From SAR116 cluster bacterium AG-447-A06 (GTDB taxonomy: Bacteria > Pseudomonadota > Alphaproteobacteria > Puniceispirillales > Puniceispirillaceae), in assembly GCA_003212345.1 (NCBI GenBank), contig QCPZ01000004.1, positions 1 through 64,000 of the forward strand: a DNA stretch of 64,000 nucleotides, in the 5' to 3' direction. Both the position numbers and the translations under genes were made by a program. The notes under the pieces are model-generated. The model was not told the origin of the DNA. It did no database searches and saw only the letters and a program-made list of their open reading frames with translations. This document shows positions 1 through 10,050 of this stretch, piece after piece (position 1 is the first letter of the stretch; every line of letters starts with the position of its first letter).

Positions 1-6
1 ACCCAG

Positions 7-1311
7 CTATCTCAAATAATCAAATAAACTCTGTTGACCAATTTTGCTGAAAGCGGCCTGCGCGGCCTCCAAATTTGTCATCTGACCCTGCAACTTTGTG
101 ATCATCTCTGCGAGGTCAGTGTCACTTAAAGCCGAAACATCTTTTTCAATAGTCATCTTTCGGCTCTCGAGAATATTGCTTTGGATCTCATTCTTGCTCA
201 TCTGAGAAGCTACAATACTGCGTTGCTCTGAGATCGAGTCAATTGCATTCTTCATCGCGCCTGTATTATAGGCAACCAATTGATCTCTATCAGTTAGCTT
301 TATTGTCGGCCCTATTTTAGTCAACGATCCGTCAAGTTTTGTAAAAGCTACATAGGATGAGAGAGCGTTTGCAGCTCTATCCTGACCCTTTATGGAGATG
401 TCCTCCACAACAATCTCACCTTCAGTGACATCCGTTAAAATTAAATCACCTGTCGCAGCATCCTTTTCTGCAGAAACCGAAGTTTCAGCGGTTACGGCGT
501 TTATAGCCGTAACGAGGGCGTCGAGATTATCTTTTGCTATATCAGCGGTTATAACTTTAGATCCAGCGTTCCCAGATAAGGTAAAAGTCCAGCTTTCCAT
601 TTTTGATGGGAGGTTGAAATCTAATCTGGTTTTGTTTCCACCAGATGCTTTCCCTTTAATATCTGCAGCAGTTTCGATGGAATTCATTGCAGATTGCATG
701 ATATCAAAAACCGAACGCCTGCCCGTTGAAGCCCCCGCGGCATCAAATGTCTCAACCCTCATAAAAGCTGAACCACCATCAATACCCGTAGCTACATTTA
801 GGCTTTCAGAAATTTGAACAGTATGCTGGCCCCGGTCACCATGATATGAAACATTCCCATTAATATCTTTAACGAAAGGCATATCTACTGAACTACGCCC
901 AGCAAATAATGGTCTACCCAAGCTATCCGACGTGTTTGCTAGGCTTAGTGCAACTTCTGACAACTGCCTCATTTCGTTCAAGATTGCCTGGTGTCCAAAA
1001 CCATCATAAATACCATTGCCTGCAGTCGCTGTAAGCTCAGTCATCCGGGTCAATACTGTTGTTAACTCGTCAAGCGTCCTGTCACTCAAGTCCAACCGAG
1101 TATTCGCAACACCAGTGTTTCTCATAAATTGACTGATAACTTCTTTTTGTTCCTTGGCCACTGACAAATTTACGGCGCCTACAGGGTCGTCAGATGCTCT
1201 GTTTATATTTTTTCCAGAGGCTATCTTTTCCTGAATGCCTTGCATGTCAGATCGTATGTCTTGGAAACCTCTAACCTGTTGAGCATTAAAAAGTTTTGTA
1301 CTTACCCGCAT
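7..1311 (-). CDS. flgL: Flagellar hook-associated protein 3 (FlgL), 434 aa
   Basis: N-terminus MRVSTKLFNAQQ...KIASGKNINRASDDPVGAV is flagellin/FlgL-like; last gene of the flgB-L run, just after flgK. Confidence 0.9.
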   Translation of the reverse strand: MRVSTKLFNAQQVRGFQDIRSDMQGIQEKIASGKNINRASDDPVGAVNLSVAKEQKEVISQFMRNTGVANTRLDLSDRTLDELTTVLTRMTELTATAGNGIYDGFGHQAILNEMRQLSEVALSLANTSDSLGRPLFAGRSSVDMPFVKDINGNVSYHGDRGQHTVQISESLNVATGIDGGSAFMRVETFDAAGASTGRRSVFDIMQSAMNSIETAADIKGKASGGNKTRLDFNLPSKMESWTFTLSGNAGSKVITADIAKDNLDALVTAINAVTAETSVSAEKDAATGDLILTDVTEGEIVVEDISIKGQDRAANALSSYVAFTKLDGSLTKIGPTIKLTDRDQLVAYNTGAMKNAIDSISEQRSIVASQMSKNEIQSNILESRKMTIEKDVSALSDTDLAEMITKLQGQMTNLEAAQAAFSKIGQQSLFDYLR

Positions 1312-1321
1312 TTAAGATTCC

Positions 1322-4300
1322 TCAAACAACTTCAATTAAAGCTTGGAAGAGTTCCCGAGCGGTCGACAAAATACGAGCTGACGCTTGATATGCTTGTTGA
1401 AACTCCAACAGCGCTGCCGCCTCTTCATCAAGATTTACTCCTGAAAACTCAGCCTCTGCTTCCTCTGCCGCATTTCGAGCAGCCTCCGCAGACGCCAAAG
1501 TAATCTCGCCCGAACGAACACTCTCGCCTAGTTCAGCAACAATTGTGCCAAAAACCCTTTGAAACCCACCTGAATTAGCACCGCCAACATCAGAAAACTG
1601 CAAGTCCATTATTTTTTGAAGATTACTAGCGTCGCCGCCCCCATTTTTATTCTCTTTTAGGACGAACTCATCATTTAATTTTGCGTTACCTAAAACAGTA
1701 AATTCGGTATTATCGAAAGTCGTCTTTTTATTGTCTAAGGTTCGCGTCGCAATTGAATGCCCTGTAGCTAAGTCAAACATTTCCACAGTCGAACCATCAT
1801 CCAAAAACTGCAACTTGATTTCGTCAATACCAATTTTTGGAACAGGCTCATCAAATGTAGCGCCCAAAGATCTCGCTCCAGCGCCAGTAAAGATCACTAG
1901 TAGATCTTCATGCGCTAGATTTGACATTTCCACCACCGAACCAGCAATACTGGTTGCTGCTGCGTCTACTTTAAAGGGAGATCCGTCATTTGCCTTCACT
2001 CTAATTTCATTTTCAACAACACTGATTGAGTGGTCAGTTACTTTAAAACCAAGCCGATCAGAAGGCTTTGTGAAATCAAGAGTGTTTTCAATCGCATTGA
2101 ATTCTAACACTAAACGTCCCGTTGTTGAAGTGGCGCTTTCCCACCTGGCAGTCAAGCCTGATGTTGTAGGGGTTACCGTAACAGCACCAGTGTTTGACAA
2201 TGCGACCGCCACGTTTGCACCATTAAATTTCAAGTTTAAATTTGCCATGCCATTAGCTAGTGTTTGGGTTTGACCGGCAAATCTTGTGGTGGAGGCGTCA
2301 ATCCCGAACAGAGCCGCATTTGTGCTATTGCCTGCCACAATTGAGTCAGAAGTTACTGATATAGCCGCTCCAGAAAGTGTGCCGCCCCCATAAACTTGAA
2401 GTTTTTGATTAGCGTCAAAATAAGCGTTCAATCGCCCAGGCTCACCGCCAGTCACAACTATTTCGCTGTCTGCCATTGTCAACAAATACTGCTCACCATC
2501 AAACGTAAGTGAAACAGACTCCCCGTCTTCTGGTAATTTTTTGGATACTGAAGTTGAAACGAGAGCTAATGACCCTTGGGAACCAGAGTTTGCTGCGTCA
2601 GTGAAAGTCATTTCCTGAACAGTGAACGCTTCGCCTAATTGAGTTGAAGTAAGGATTATTTGTCGCGTCCCTCCAACAACTGCTTTGCTGGCTACCACGC
2701 CCAAACTAGCAGAGTTGACAGCATTCATAACAGCGGTAGTTACATCCTCGCCATTAGTCGCGGCAGTGCCACTGCCGTCAATATTAGTTAGATCAATCGG
2801 CACATTTGTGCCGTTAATCCTAACCGCTACAGTGTCTGCTCCCGAAACAACCGCCTCGGAACCCGCAAAACCATAAGTCGTGACTTGCTTTGATGCAGCT
2901 ACGTTACTTGCAGAGAGCGACGATAAAGGAGCTTGCTGGCGTAGTGCGCTTGTTAATGCGCTATTAACCTTCGACTTGCTTAGTGACCCCATAGACCTAG
3001 CGTCAACAGTTGCCGAAAATTTTACGTTAGAAGCACTGGAAGGAATACTTAGGTGATAAGTGGCAGCAGCTGCCGTTGCACCATTACCATCGTATGAAGA
3101 GTCGCTTTCGTCGATGTCACTATTAACCTCATAATCTATAGTTTTAATATCACCATTTAAATTAGTCTTAACATCAGCCATTCCACCAAGGTTTTCATCT
3201 TTAGCCGAAATTTTCGTAACGCCAAGAGTAGCCTGTTGAAGAGTAAAACTCTCTGATGCTGTGTAAAACAGTTGCCCGGAGAACCGTGCGCTTTTAACTC
3301 GCTCACCACCAATGACACTTCCCATTTCTATCGCCGAATTGTTGTCAAGACCTCCGACCGTTATTGTTAGATTGTTGGCTCCGTCCGTACCACCAAGTGC
3401 TGATCCAAGGATAGTAAATGTGTCACCGACTTTGTACCCATTGCCTTTGGCATTTATCGCAAGGGTGAGATTTCCATTGTTAAGTGTGACATCAGCCGTT
3501 GCACCCGCACCTTCACCAGAGCTATTGTTGAGAGCGAATGTTTTGGTTGCAAGGGTCAATGTTCCAAATGAACCAGCGCCGGTCAAAGCTCCAATTTGCG
3601 TGATGGCTGGCAAATTATCTTTGTCAATGATGCGCATTGAAAATGTTGTGCTAGCCTCACTTAACTCACTTAAGACAATATCTTCTCCCTCTGAGCTTTC
3701 CAATATCAAGCGGGCTTTATCAGTTGAAAGATACGCTGTCACACCTGTAGAATTTGATATTTGGTTAATGGACGATGCGAGGTTCGTCAAATTTGTACTG
3801 GTTACATCTGCGCTGACTTTAACTGGCATCCGGTTCTCAGACTCAATTTCAAACTCTACAGTTCCAGAGGCAAACCCATAAAGTTCGGTCACAAGTCTTG
3901 CCTCAACGCTGACTCCAAGTTTATTAAATTTTTTATTTGCGGTTGCAGCTACCGCCTTTGCCGAAGCTCCAGCAGTCACTGCAACACTAGCCGTCTCTGC
4001 ATTTGCCATGGTGATTTTTAAAGTATCTGCAGTCGCATTATTTGCTGGTATACCTGACGTTCCACCAACTGACCTAGCCAGAGAGCCATTACTCCCGCTC
4101 TCAACAAAATGCAAACCACCACTTCGACTGACGTTTAATGAAATATCTCTATACGCATTGTCCTCACGATTTAAGTAGTCTCCCCGATAGACAGCTTCCG
4201 GCGAGAAGCCGTTTGTAGTGCTTAATAGGTTGGTTACAATGTCTGCAGGTAATGCGGTACCAGCAATATGCCGACCTTCGCGCGTAAACACTTGAAAGTC

Positions 4301-6187
4301 AGATGCCACGACAGCATCACTTATAGCTGCTTGAACGGTTCCAACTCCTGCAGACACAGAAGCAACTCCACTTCCGGTAGAGACAAAATTTCCACTACCC
4401 GAAACAAGCGTAAAGTTCCCTTCCCTGCCAGAAACACGAATCCCTAAATCAGCCATTGAGAGATTTGCTGTGCTTTTGAGGACTCCACTATTTAAAAGAT
4501 TGGCCAGTTCGGCGCTATCAGTCCACTTTGCCGATGACGATGCGTTTGGATAGGCAGTGCCATACTTAATATCAAACGTGTGCGGACCATTGTTATCTGA
4601 TCCAGTGCGTTGAAACGACAGCTGCTGTAGGTTGTTAAGAACCAGCCCCTGAAGCTGGAACTTAGCTGAGGACTGTTTTTCAAATGATGCAATCTTGGCG
4701 CTAGGAGTTCCAGCAGGGATTACACTAACAAGCCCGCTAGACAAAAAATTGGTGGCTTCAATTGGTGAGAGTGAATTCTTTAATGTCTTGGAAATATCAA
4801 ATGGGTCTAATTTTTTAACATTGTTGAGACTTGTGGCAACAACAGATGCTTCACTTGTGTTTTTCACCGCAGCCTCGACGGTCAGTTTACCAGAGGCTGC
4901 AATTTCCTGGGGCTTAGAAAGCAGTAAACTAATATTGGAAGCCGCTGATGACCCACGTGTGACTTCAAAAAAATCATTGTCTCTCGGAGAGCCCGTTACC
5001 ACAATATTAAAACCCTGACCTTGAAGTTGTGTCCTACCCGTAATTGGTGTTGCCAACCCTTCGCCATTTAAAGTCCAGATATTTGATGCCTTATCATACC
5101 GAGCTGTTAGGGGACCAGATGGCAATGACATCGGATCGCTGACATCAATTTGAACTCTGAGGTCGTTGCTAGCTGAAGGACTTAGCTCTGCGCTTAGGCC
5201 AAATACAGAAAACATGGATTTACCTGTATTTCCATTGAGGTCTATTCCATTCTCGTGATGTTCGTTGACTGTGCTAGACATAAGAAACGCCAAATTATCA
5301 AGGTCGTTTTTCACCTCTTCGATAAGTGAATACGCGTCAACTGCTCCCGCTAAGGACCCAGCATCCACCTGACTGGTTGGGCGAAAAACCGATCCAGAAC
5401 CAATGGTCACTTGAAGTTTTCCAAATGCAATATTATGCCCCGCACTATTAAATGTGGTATTGTCCACCAAAACAGGGCCCATACCACTAGAGCCAATACT
5501 AACCTTCGCAGAGCCGACATCCGAATACTCTACGCTTAGAGAAGTCAAAGATGACATTTCACTAATTGTTTTGTCTCTCAAATCCAGCAAAGAGTTTGGC
5601 GTCTGCCCACTTTGCCCAGAAGATAATATTCTCGCATTTATAGATGCTAACTCTTTTGCTAGGATTGATAGTGAAGAAGTCCCAATTTTTGTTTGCTCCA
5701 GGGCACCATTTTGGAGTTGTTCAAGTTGCGCTGCGAGACCGTTAAATGATGATACCAGAGATTTACTGATCTCGATCGCCACAGATCTTGAGGCAATGTC
5801 GGTTGGGGCTGCTGCGACGTCGGACATAGCAGAAAAAAACCGTCCCAATTGTTCGTTTAAACCACCCTCAGATGGCAGCAGTGTATTTTCAAGCTGGCGT
5901 AAATTATCGAGGAATATATCCACCTTTTGATAACTTGCGTTAGTTGAATTAGTTCGGCCTAGTAAAAACCCATCAAAGGCCCGCCGAATATCGGCAACAC
6001 GCACACCCAATCCAGATTGATTTGCGAGACTGGTGATACCACCCTGGCTACCTGAAACTTCCTCGAGGTCGGCCTCGCGGCGCTTATAGCCATCTGTATT
6101 TATGTTGGCAATGTTTTGCCCGGTTACCGCCAAGGATTGGCGGTAACTCTGAACAGCACTTTTGCCTACATCAAATAAACTGGACAT
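1322..6187 (-). CDS. flgK: Flagellar hook-associated protein 1 (FlgK), unusually large, 1621 aa
   Basis: N-terminal MSSLFDVGKSAVQSYRQSLAVTGQNIANINTDGYKRREADL and C-terminal SGVNLDEEAAALLEFQQAYQASARILSTARELFQALI are FlgK hallmarks; large central insertion. Confidence 0.93.
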   Translation of the reverse strand: MSSLFDVGKSAVQSYRQSLAVTGQNIANINTDGYKRREADLEEVSGSQGGITSLANQSGLGVRVADIRRAFDGFLLGRTNSTNASYQKVDIFLDNLRQLENTLLPSEGGLNEQLGRFFSAMSDVAAAPTDIASRSVAIEISKSLVSSFNGLAAQLEQLQNGALEQTKIGTSSLSILAKELASINARILSSGQSGQTPNSLLDLRDKTISEMSSLTSLSVEYSDVGSAKVSIGSSGMGPVLVDNTTFNSAGHNIAFGKLQVTIGSGSVFRPTSQVDAGSLAGAVDAYSLIEEVKNDLDNLAFLMSSTVNEHHENGIDLNGNTGKSMFSVFGLSAELSPSASNDLRVQIDVSDPMSLPSGPLTARYDKASNIWTLNGEGLATPITGRTQLQGQGFNIVVTGSPRDNDFFEVTRGSSAASNISLLLSKPQEIAASGKLTVEAAVKNTSEASVVATSLNNVKKLDPFDISKTLKNSLSPIEATNFLSSGLVSVIPAGTPSAKIASFEKQSSAKFQLQGLVLNNLQQLSFQRTGSDNNGPHTFDIKYGTAYPNASSSAKWTDSAELANLLNSGVLKSTANLSMADLGIRVSGREGNFTLVSGSGNFVSTGSGVASVSAGVGTVQAAISDAVVASDFQVFTREGRHIAGTALPADIVTNLLSTTNGFSPEAVYRGDYLNREDNAYRDISLNVSRSGGLHFVESGSNGSLARSVGGTSGIPANNATADTLKITMANAETASVAVTAGASAKAVAATANKKFNKLGVSVEARLVTELYGFASGTVEFEIESENRMPVKVSADVTSTNLTNLASSINQISNSTGVTAYLSTDKARLILESSEGEDIVLSELSEASTTFSMRIIDKDNLPAITQIGALTGAGSFGTLTLATKTFALNNSSGEGAGATADVTLNNGNLTLAINAKGNGYKVGDTFTILGSALGGTDGANNLTITVGGLDNNSAIEMGSVIGGERVKSARFSGQLFYTASESFTLQQATLGVTKISAKDENLGGMADVKTNLNGDIKTIDYEVNSDIDESDSSYDGNGATAAAATYHLSIPSSASNVKFSATVDARSMGSLSKSKVNSALTSALRQQAPLSSLSASNVAASKQVTTYGFAGSEAVVSGADTVAVRINGTNVPIDLTNIDGSGTAATNGEDVTTAVMNAVNSASLGVVASKAVVGGTRQIILTSTQLGEAFTVQEMTFTDAANSGSQGSLALVSTSVSKKLPEDGESVSLTFDGEQYLLTMADSEIVVTGGEPGRLNAYFDANQKLQVYGGGTLSGAAISVTSDSIVAGNSTNAALFGIDASTTRFAGQTQTLANGMANLNLKFNGANVAVALSNTGAVTVTPTTSGLTARWESATSTTGRLVLEFNAIENTLDFTKPSDRLGFKVTDHSISVVENEIRVKANDGSPFKVDAAATSIAGSVVEMSNLAHEDLLVIFTGAGARSLGATFDEPVPKIGIDEIKLQFLDDGSTVEMFDLATGHSIATRTLDNKKTTFDNTEFTVLGNAKLNDEFVLKENKNGGGDASNLQKIMDLQFSDVGGANSGGFQRVFGTIVAELGESVRSGEITLASAEAARNAAEEAEAEFSGVNLDEEAAALLEFQQAYQASARILSTARELFQALIEVV

Positions 6188-6201
6188 TCTAAAATCACCA
6201 C

Positions 6202-6504
6202 TTAGTCAACAGACGGGTCTTTTGATACGTGTTCGAATTGCGCCACTAATGCTTCAGCAATCCCAAGATTGACATTTGAAGCCAATTTTTCAGCGCGCTC
6301 CTGATCAAGCATGCTCGTGTAAGTGTCGACGGCTTCGCCTCCGAGCAGATCATCGGCAAGTTTGGCCGAGCGAGCTTGTTTAAGAATCTGCTGAATAAAA
6401 AGGGCTTCAAAGCGCTCAGCAACCTGTTTTAGGCCGTCTAGCTTCTGCTGTTTTTGAAATAGTGAAACAGTTAATTCAGGGCTAATTGTTGAGAGTTTTT
6501 CCAA
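6202..6504 (-). CDS. flgJ: Rod-binding protein, FlgJ N-terminal-domain type, no muramidase domain
   Basis: FEALFIQQILKQARSAKLADDLLGGEAVDTYTSMLDQERAEKLA motif; located between flgI and flgK. Confidence 0.85.
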   Translation of the reverse strand: MEKLSTISPELTVSLFQKQQKLDGLKQVAERFEALFIQQILKQARSAKLADDLLGGEAVDTYTSMLDQERAEKLASNVNLGIAEALVAQFEHVSKDPSVD

Positions 6505-6513
6505 TTTTATCCC

Positions 6514-7692
6514 CTAGATAATGATTAGTTCGGCACGGAGTGAACCGGCTTCTCGTAAAGCTTCTAAAATCGCCACCAAATCTGAGGGGGTGCCTCCAAC
6601 TGCGTTCAATGCGTCGACAATGGACGACAACTCAACGCCTGGGTCAAAAACAAATGCCCTCGCCAATTCTTCCTCCGCCTGAATTTCAGTTTCAGGTGTC
6701 TCTACAGCCTCACCCTGCACGGTTGCGGCCACACCATCTGCAACAGCTATATTTTGGGCTTGTGTTATTTTTCTATCTTCTTTCACCCTAACGGTGAGAG
6801 AACCGTGAGTTACTGCTGCTGGCAAAACCCGAACATCCCCGCCGATTACGATCGTACCTGTTCGAGCATTCACGACGACCTTTGCACGTGGCCGATCAGG
6901 GTCAACTTGAATATTTTCCAGCAGGCTAACAAAAGATACTTTTTCCGCTGGGTTGACCGGTGCGCGCACCTTAACAGAAGTTGAGTCAAGCGCGGTAGCG
7001 ACCCCTTCGCCAAAAATTTCATTAATAGCCTCAGCAACCCTTGTACTTGTGCTAAAATCTCCCTGGTGCAAATTGAGCAAGAGGTTTTCGTTCTCCAAGA
7101 ACGTCGTTTCAATCATTCGCTCGACAGTACCACCACTCGGGATACGACCAACGGTTGGCACATTTACTGTCAAAGAAGACCCATCACCGCCGGCTACTCC
7201 GAGGCCGCCTACCATTAAATTACCCTGCGCAATAGCGTAGGTTTCACCATCTGCGCCTAGCATTGGCGTCATTAAAAGCGTTCCTCCGCGTAAGGACTTG
7301 GCCTGACCAACAGTCGAGACCACCACGTCTAATTTCTGTCCTGGTTTAACAAATGGTGGCAAATCGGCTGTAACGATAACCGAAGCCGCATTCTTACCAT
7401 TCATGTTCGCAGCATTTGTTACAACACCAAATTGACTTATCATTGACTGCATTGCCTGCTGTGTTAGGACCGCATTACCATCGCCAGTGCCTGCGAGACC
7501 CACGACGAGACCATAACCAACAAGCTGATTAGACCTCACACCTGCTATTGACGTCATGTCTTTCAAACGATCGGCGTTAGCTGTGGCTAATGAAATGAAC
7601 AAACAGGAAAAAACCAATGTCACGAAAATATATAGTCGACCTAACAAGTTCTGCACTCCTCTAAAACGGCGAAATGGTGCGCATAAGTTCAC
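6514..7692 (-). CDS. flgI: Flagellar P-ring protein FlgI
   Basis: [32 protein letters not shown] signature; position. Confidence 0.97.
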   Translation of the reverse strand: MNLCAPFRRFRGVQNLLGRLYIFVTLVFSCLFISLATANADRLKDMTSIAGVRSNQLVGYGLVVGLAGTGDGNAVLTQQAMQSMISQFGVVTNAANMNGKNAASVIVTADLPPFVKPGQKLDVVVSTVGQAKSLRGGTLLMTPMLGADGETYAIAQGNLMVGGLGVAGGDGSSLTVNVPTVGRIPSGGTVERMIETTFLENENLLLNLHQGDFSTSTRVAEAINEIFGEGVATALDSTSVKVRAPVNPAEKVSFVSLLENIQVDPDRPRAKVVVNARTGTIVIGGDVRVLPAAVTHGSLTVRVKEDRKITQAQNIAVADGVAATVQGEAVETPETEIQAEEELARAFVFDPGVELSSIVDALNAVGGTPSDLVAILEALREAGSLRAELIII

Positions 7693-8362
7693 TGAGCCAC
7701 CCTTGTTTGGAAGAATCGGCGAGTTGACCTGATCCGGTGTATCTTATTTGGGCGTCCGCTAGACGGTTTGAGGACACAATGTTAGTTGCTGAGACATCCT
7801 CGGGGCGCACCACACCTCGAACACGAACGTATTCATTTCCATTATTCAGCATCAACTCTTTTTGCCCCGCAACTTCCATATTTCCATTTTCAAAAACCCG
7901 TACAACTGTCACCGATAGAAGCCCAGAAAAGGAGTTTGATTGAACGGCGTTTCCTGCACCGGCAAAACTGCGCGTTGTGCCAGCTGAGAGACCCGCGCCA
8001 TTGCCACCAGCATCCTTATCAAAACCGCCGGTCAAAATATTAGGGAGACCGGTTGGCAAGGTAACGGCAAAGTTATCAGCTTTAGTTGATGTTGCGGTTT
8101 GCGCTTTTGTCGCCGCATATGTCTCATTGAAACTAACCGTCAAAATGTCGCCCACTCTCCGTGCACGCTGGTCTGTTGCAAAGAGGCCATTCTGCGATGA
8201 TTGGAATATCGCGCCATTTGATGCCTCAGACAAGTTCAAGTTGACAGGCGGTTCAACTGGCATAAAAGCCTGACCCTCAATATTCGCAACGTAGGTTGAA
8301 CACCCAGTTGTGAGCAAACACACGAGAACTAGAGCTGGTTTTAAAAAATTAAGATTCATCAC
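7661..8362 (-). CDS. flgH: Flagellar L-ring lipoprotein FlgH
   Basis: Lipobox LLTTGC; ...[20 protein letters not shown]-type region; overlaps flgI start. Confidence 0.95.
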   Translation of the reverse strand: MMNLNFLKPALVLVCLLTTGCSTYVANIEGQAFMPVEPPVNLNLSEASNGAIFQSSQNGLFATDQRARRVGDILTVSFNETYAATKAQTATSTKADNFAVTLPTGLPNILTGGFDKDAGGNGAGLSAGTTRSFAGAGNAVQSNSFSGLLSVTVVRVFENGNMEVAGQKELMLNNGNEYVRVRGVVRPEDVSATNIVSSNRLADAQIRYTGSGQLADSSKQGWLSELMRTISPF

Positions 8363-8388
8363 TGCACGCGCCTTATTTAATATTGGTG

Positions 8389-9177
8389 TTAAATATTCTG
8401 AGCAATAAAGCGCATCATTTCATCAACTGATGTGATGGTTTTTGAACTCACCTCGTAAGCACGCTGGGTTTCAATCATATCAACTAATTCTTGAACGACA
8501 TTCACGTTGGAGCTCTCGAGTGAACCTTGAACTAGTCGTCCCATACCCTCTTCGAAAGGATTTGCTACTATCGGCGCTCCGCTGGCAGGCGTCTCAATGA
8601 GCATACTTTCACCATTCGGCTGAAGGCCTTGTCTATTTGGAAAGTCAGCTAATGTGATCTGTCCAACTTCCTGCGCATCGACCGCTCCCGGCTGCTGAAC
8701 CGTGACAATACCGTCTGATGATACTGTAATAGTTGCAGCGTCTACTGGGATTTGTATTTCTGGCTGAAGCGCATATCCACTGGCCGTAACAACTGTTCCT
8801 TCTGCATTCCTCATAAAAGCGCCGTTTCGGGTGTAGCCAATTTGGCCATCAGGCATCAAGACCTGAAATAGCCCATCACCCTCAACTGACAAATCTAGAG
8901 AATTGCCCGTATTTATAAGGCTACCTTGAGAATGCAATTTTGTTGTGTTGAGTAGCCTTGTTCCTGTACCCACCGAAAGCCCTGAGGCAAGACTTGTATT
9001 TTCTGAGGTGTTTTCACCAGCGCCGCGCAAGACTTGGTAGAGAAGCGACTCAAAATTGGTTCTGTCTGATTTAAAACCAGTTGTATTAACGTTTGCAAGG
9101 TTGTTAGCGATAACCTGCATTTTAATTTGTTGCGAATTTAAGCCGGTTTTGGCGACATGCATTGCGAAAGTAGACAT
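8389..9177 (-). CDS. flgG: Distal rod protein FlgG
   Basis: MSTFAMHVAKTGLNSQQIKMQVIANNLANVNTTGFKSDR...; internal Met preferred over the ORF-track start because GTGGAG lies just upstream and a sigma-54-like promoter lies at 9218-9233. Confidence 0.93.
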   Translation of the reverse strand: MSTFAMHVAKTGLNSQQIKMQVIANNLANVNTTGFKSDRTNFESLLYQVLRGAGENTSENTSLASGLSVGTGTRLLNTTKLHSQGSLINTGNSLDLSVEGDGLFQVLMPDGQIGYTRNGAFMRNAEGTVVTASGYALQPEIQIPVDAATITVSSDGIVTVQQPGAVDAQEVGQITLADFPNRQGLQPNGESMLIETPASGAPIVANPFEEGMGRLVQGSLESSNVNVVQELVDMIETQRAYEVSSKTITSVDEMMRFIAQNI

Positions 9178-9239
9178 AAAAAAAAGCTCCACATTAAGCT
9201 GTTGGAGCTTCTATTCAGCAATATTCATGCCAACACGAT

Positions 9240-10010
9240 TTAGTTATTAGGTAACCGCATAAGGGCTGAACCTGCCTCATCCATTTCTTTCGCAAGTGCA
9301 ATCAACTTCACATTTAGCTGATATTGCTTCTGAATTTCAGTGTTATTGATTAATTCGTCAAAAACACTGACATTACTTGTCTCTAAATAGCCTTGCTTTA
9401 ATCTAACATTTTGATCAGCATTGAACTGCTCCCGTATAAATCCACCCTTAGGCCTAATGGTGCCATCAACGTCTTTTTCCAAGTCAAGGCCATCCCCAGA
9501 CGTCAGAGCGAGTTGGTTTACAAGAATACGAGTGCCGGCAGGGGTGCCAGCGGGTTGAATAAAAATTTGTCCACTTTCACTGACAAACAGTTTTTTAAAT
9601 GCTGGCATGGTGATCGGCGTCAAACTTGTATCCAATACAGGTACGTCGGCACCATTTCTGAGTGTTTTGTCCAAACCGACCGTCAAATCACCTCTACGGC
9701 TTAAGCCGAGTTCACCATTTTTTCCTTCAATGAGAAGATAACCTTTGCCGGTTATGGCAACATCAGTTTGCTCGCCAGTTTGTCGAAGCTCTCCCTGTAA
9801 GTCAGAAAACAAACCAGGTTCACTTTTCTTTGTAAAGACACGAGTGCTTAATGTCTCATCGGACTCGAGAAAGATTGATCCAAACCGCCCACCAATCTCA
9901 TCACCACGGAAACCTGGGACTTGAGCGTTGGCAAGGTTTTGTGAGCTAACATTTTGCCGAACACGTGCATTATTCAAGGAGTTCAATGCGGTATGTATCA
10001 ATTTATCCAT
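9240..10010 (-). CDS. flgF: Proximal rod protein FlgF
   Basis: MDKLIHTALNSLNNARVRQNVSSQNLANAQVPGFRGDEIGGRF; position between flgE and flgG. Confidence 0.88.
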   Translation of the reverse strand: MDKLIHTALNSLNNARVRQNVSSQNLANAQVPGFRGDEIGGRFGSIFLESDETLSTRVFTKKSEPGLFSDLQGELRQTGEQTDVAITGKGYLLIEGKNGELGLSRRGDLTVGLDKTLRNGADVPVLDTSLTPITMPAFKKLFVSESGQIFIQPAGTPAGTRILVNQLALTSGDGLDLEKDVDGTIRPKGGFIREQFNADQNVRLKQGYLETSNVSVFDELINNTEIQKQYQLNVKLIALAKEMDEAGSALMRLPNN

Positions 10011-10050
10011 ATTAACAGGGTCCTATATGAATTTAAGCAAACGGAAACAA

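Noticed and set aside
392-5930. Multiple antisense ORFs (e.g. 392-817, 1731-2273, 3312-3881, 5454-5930) inside flgL/flgK
   Set aside because: Low-complexity translations antisense to strong coding genes; no RBS or family similarity.
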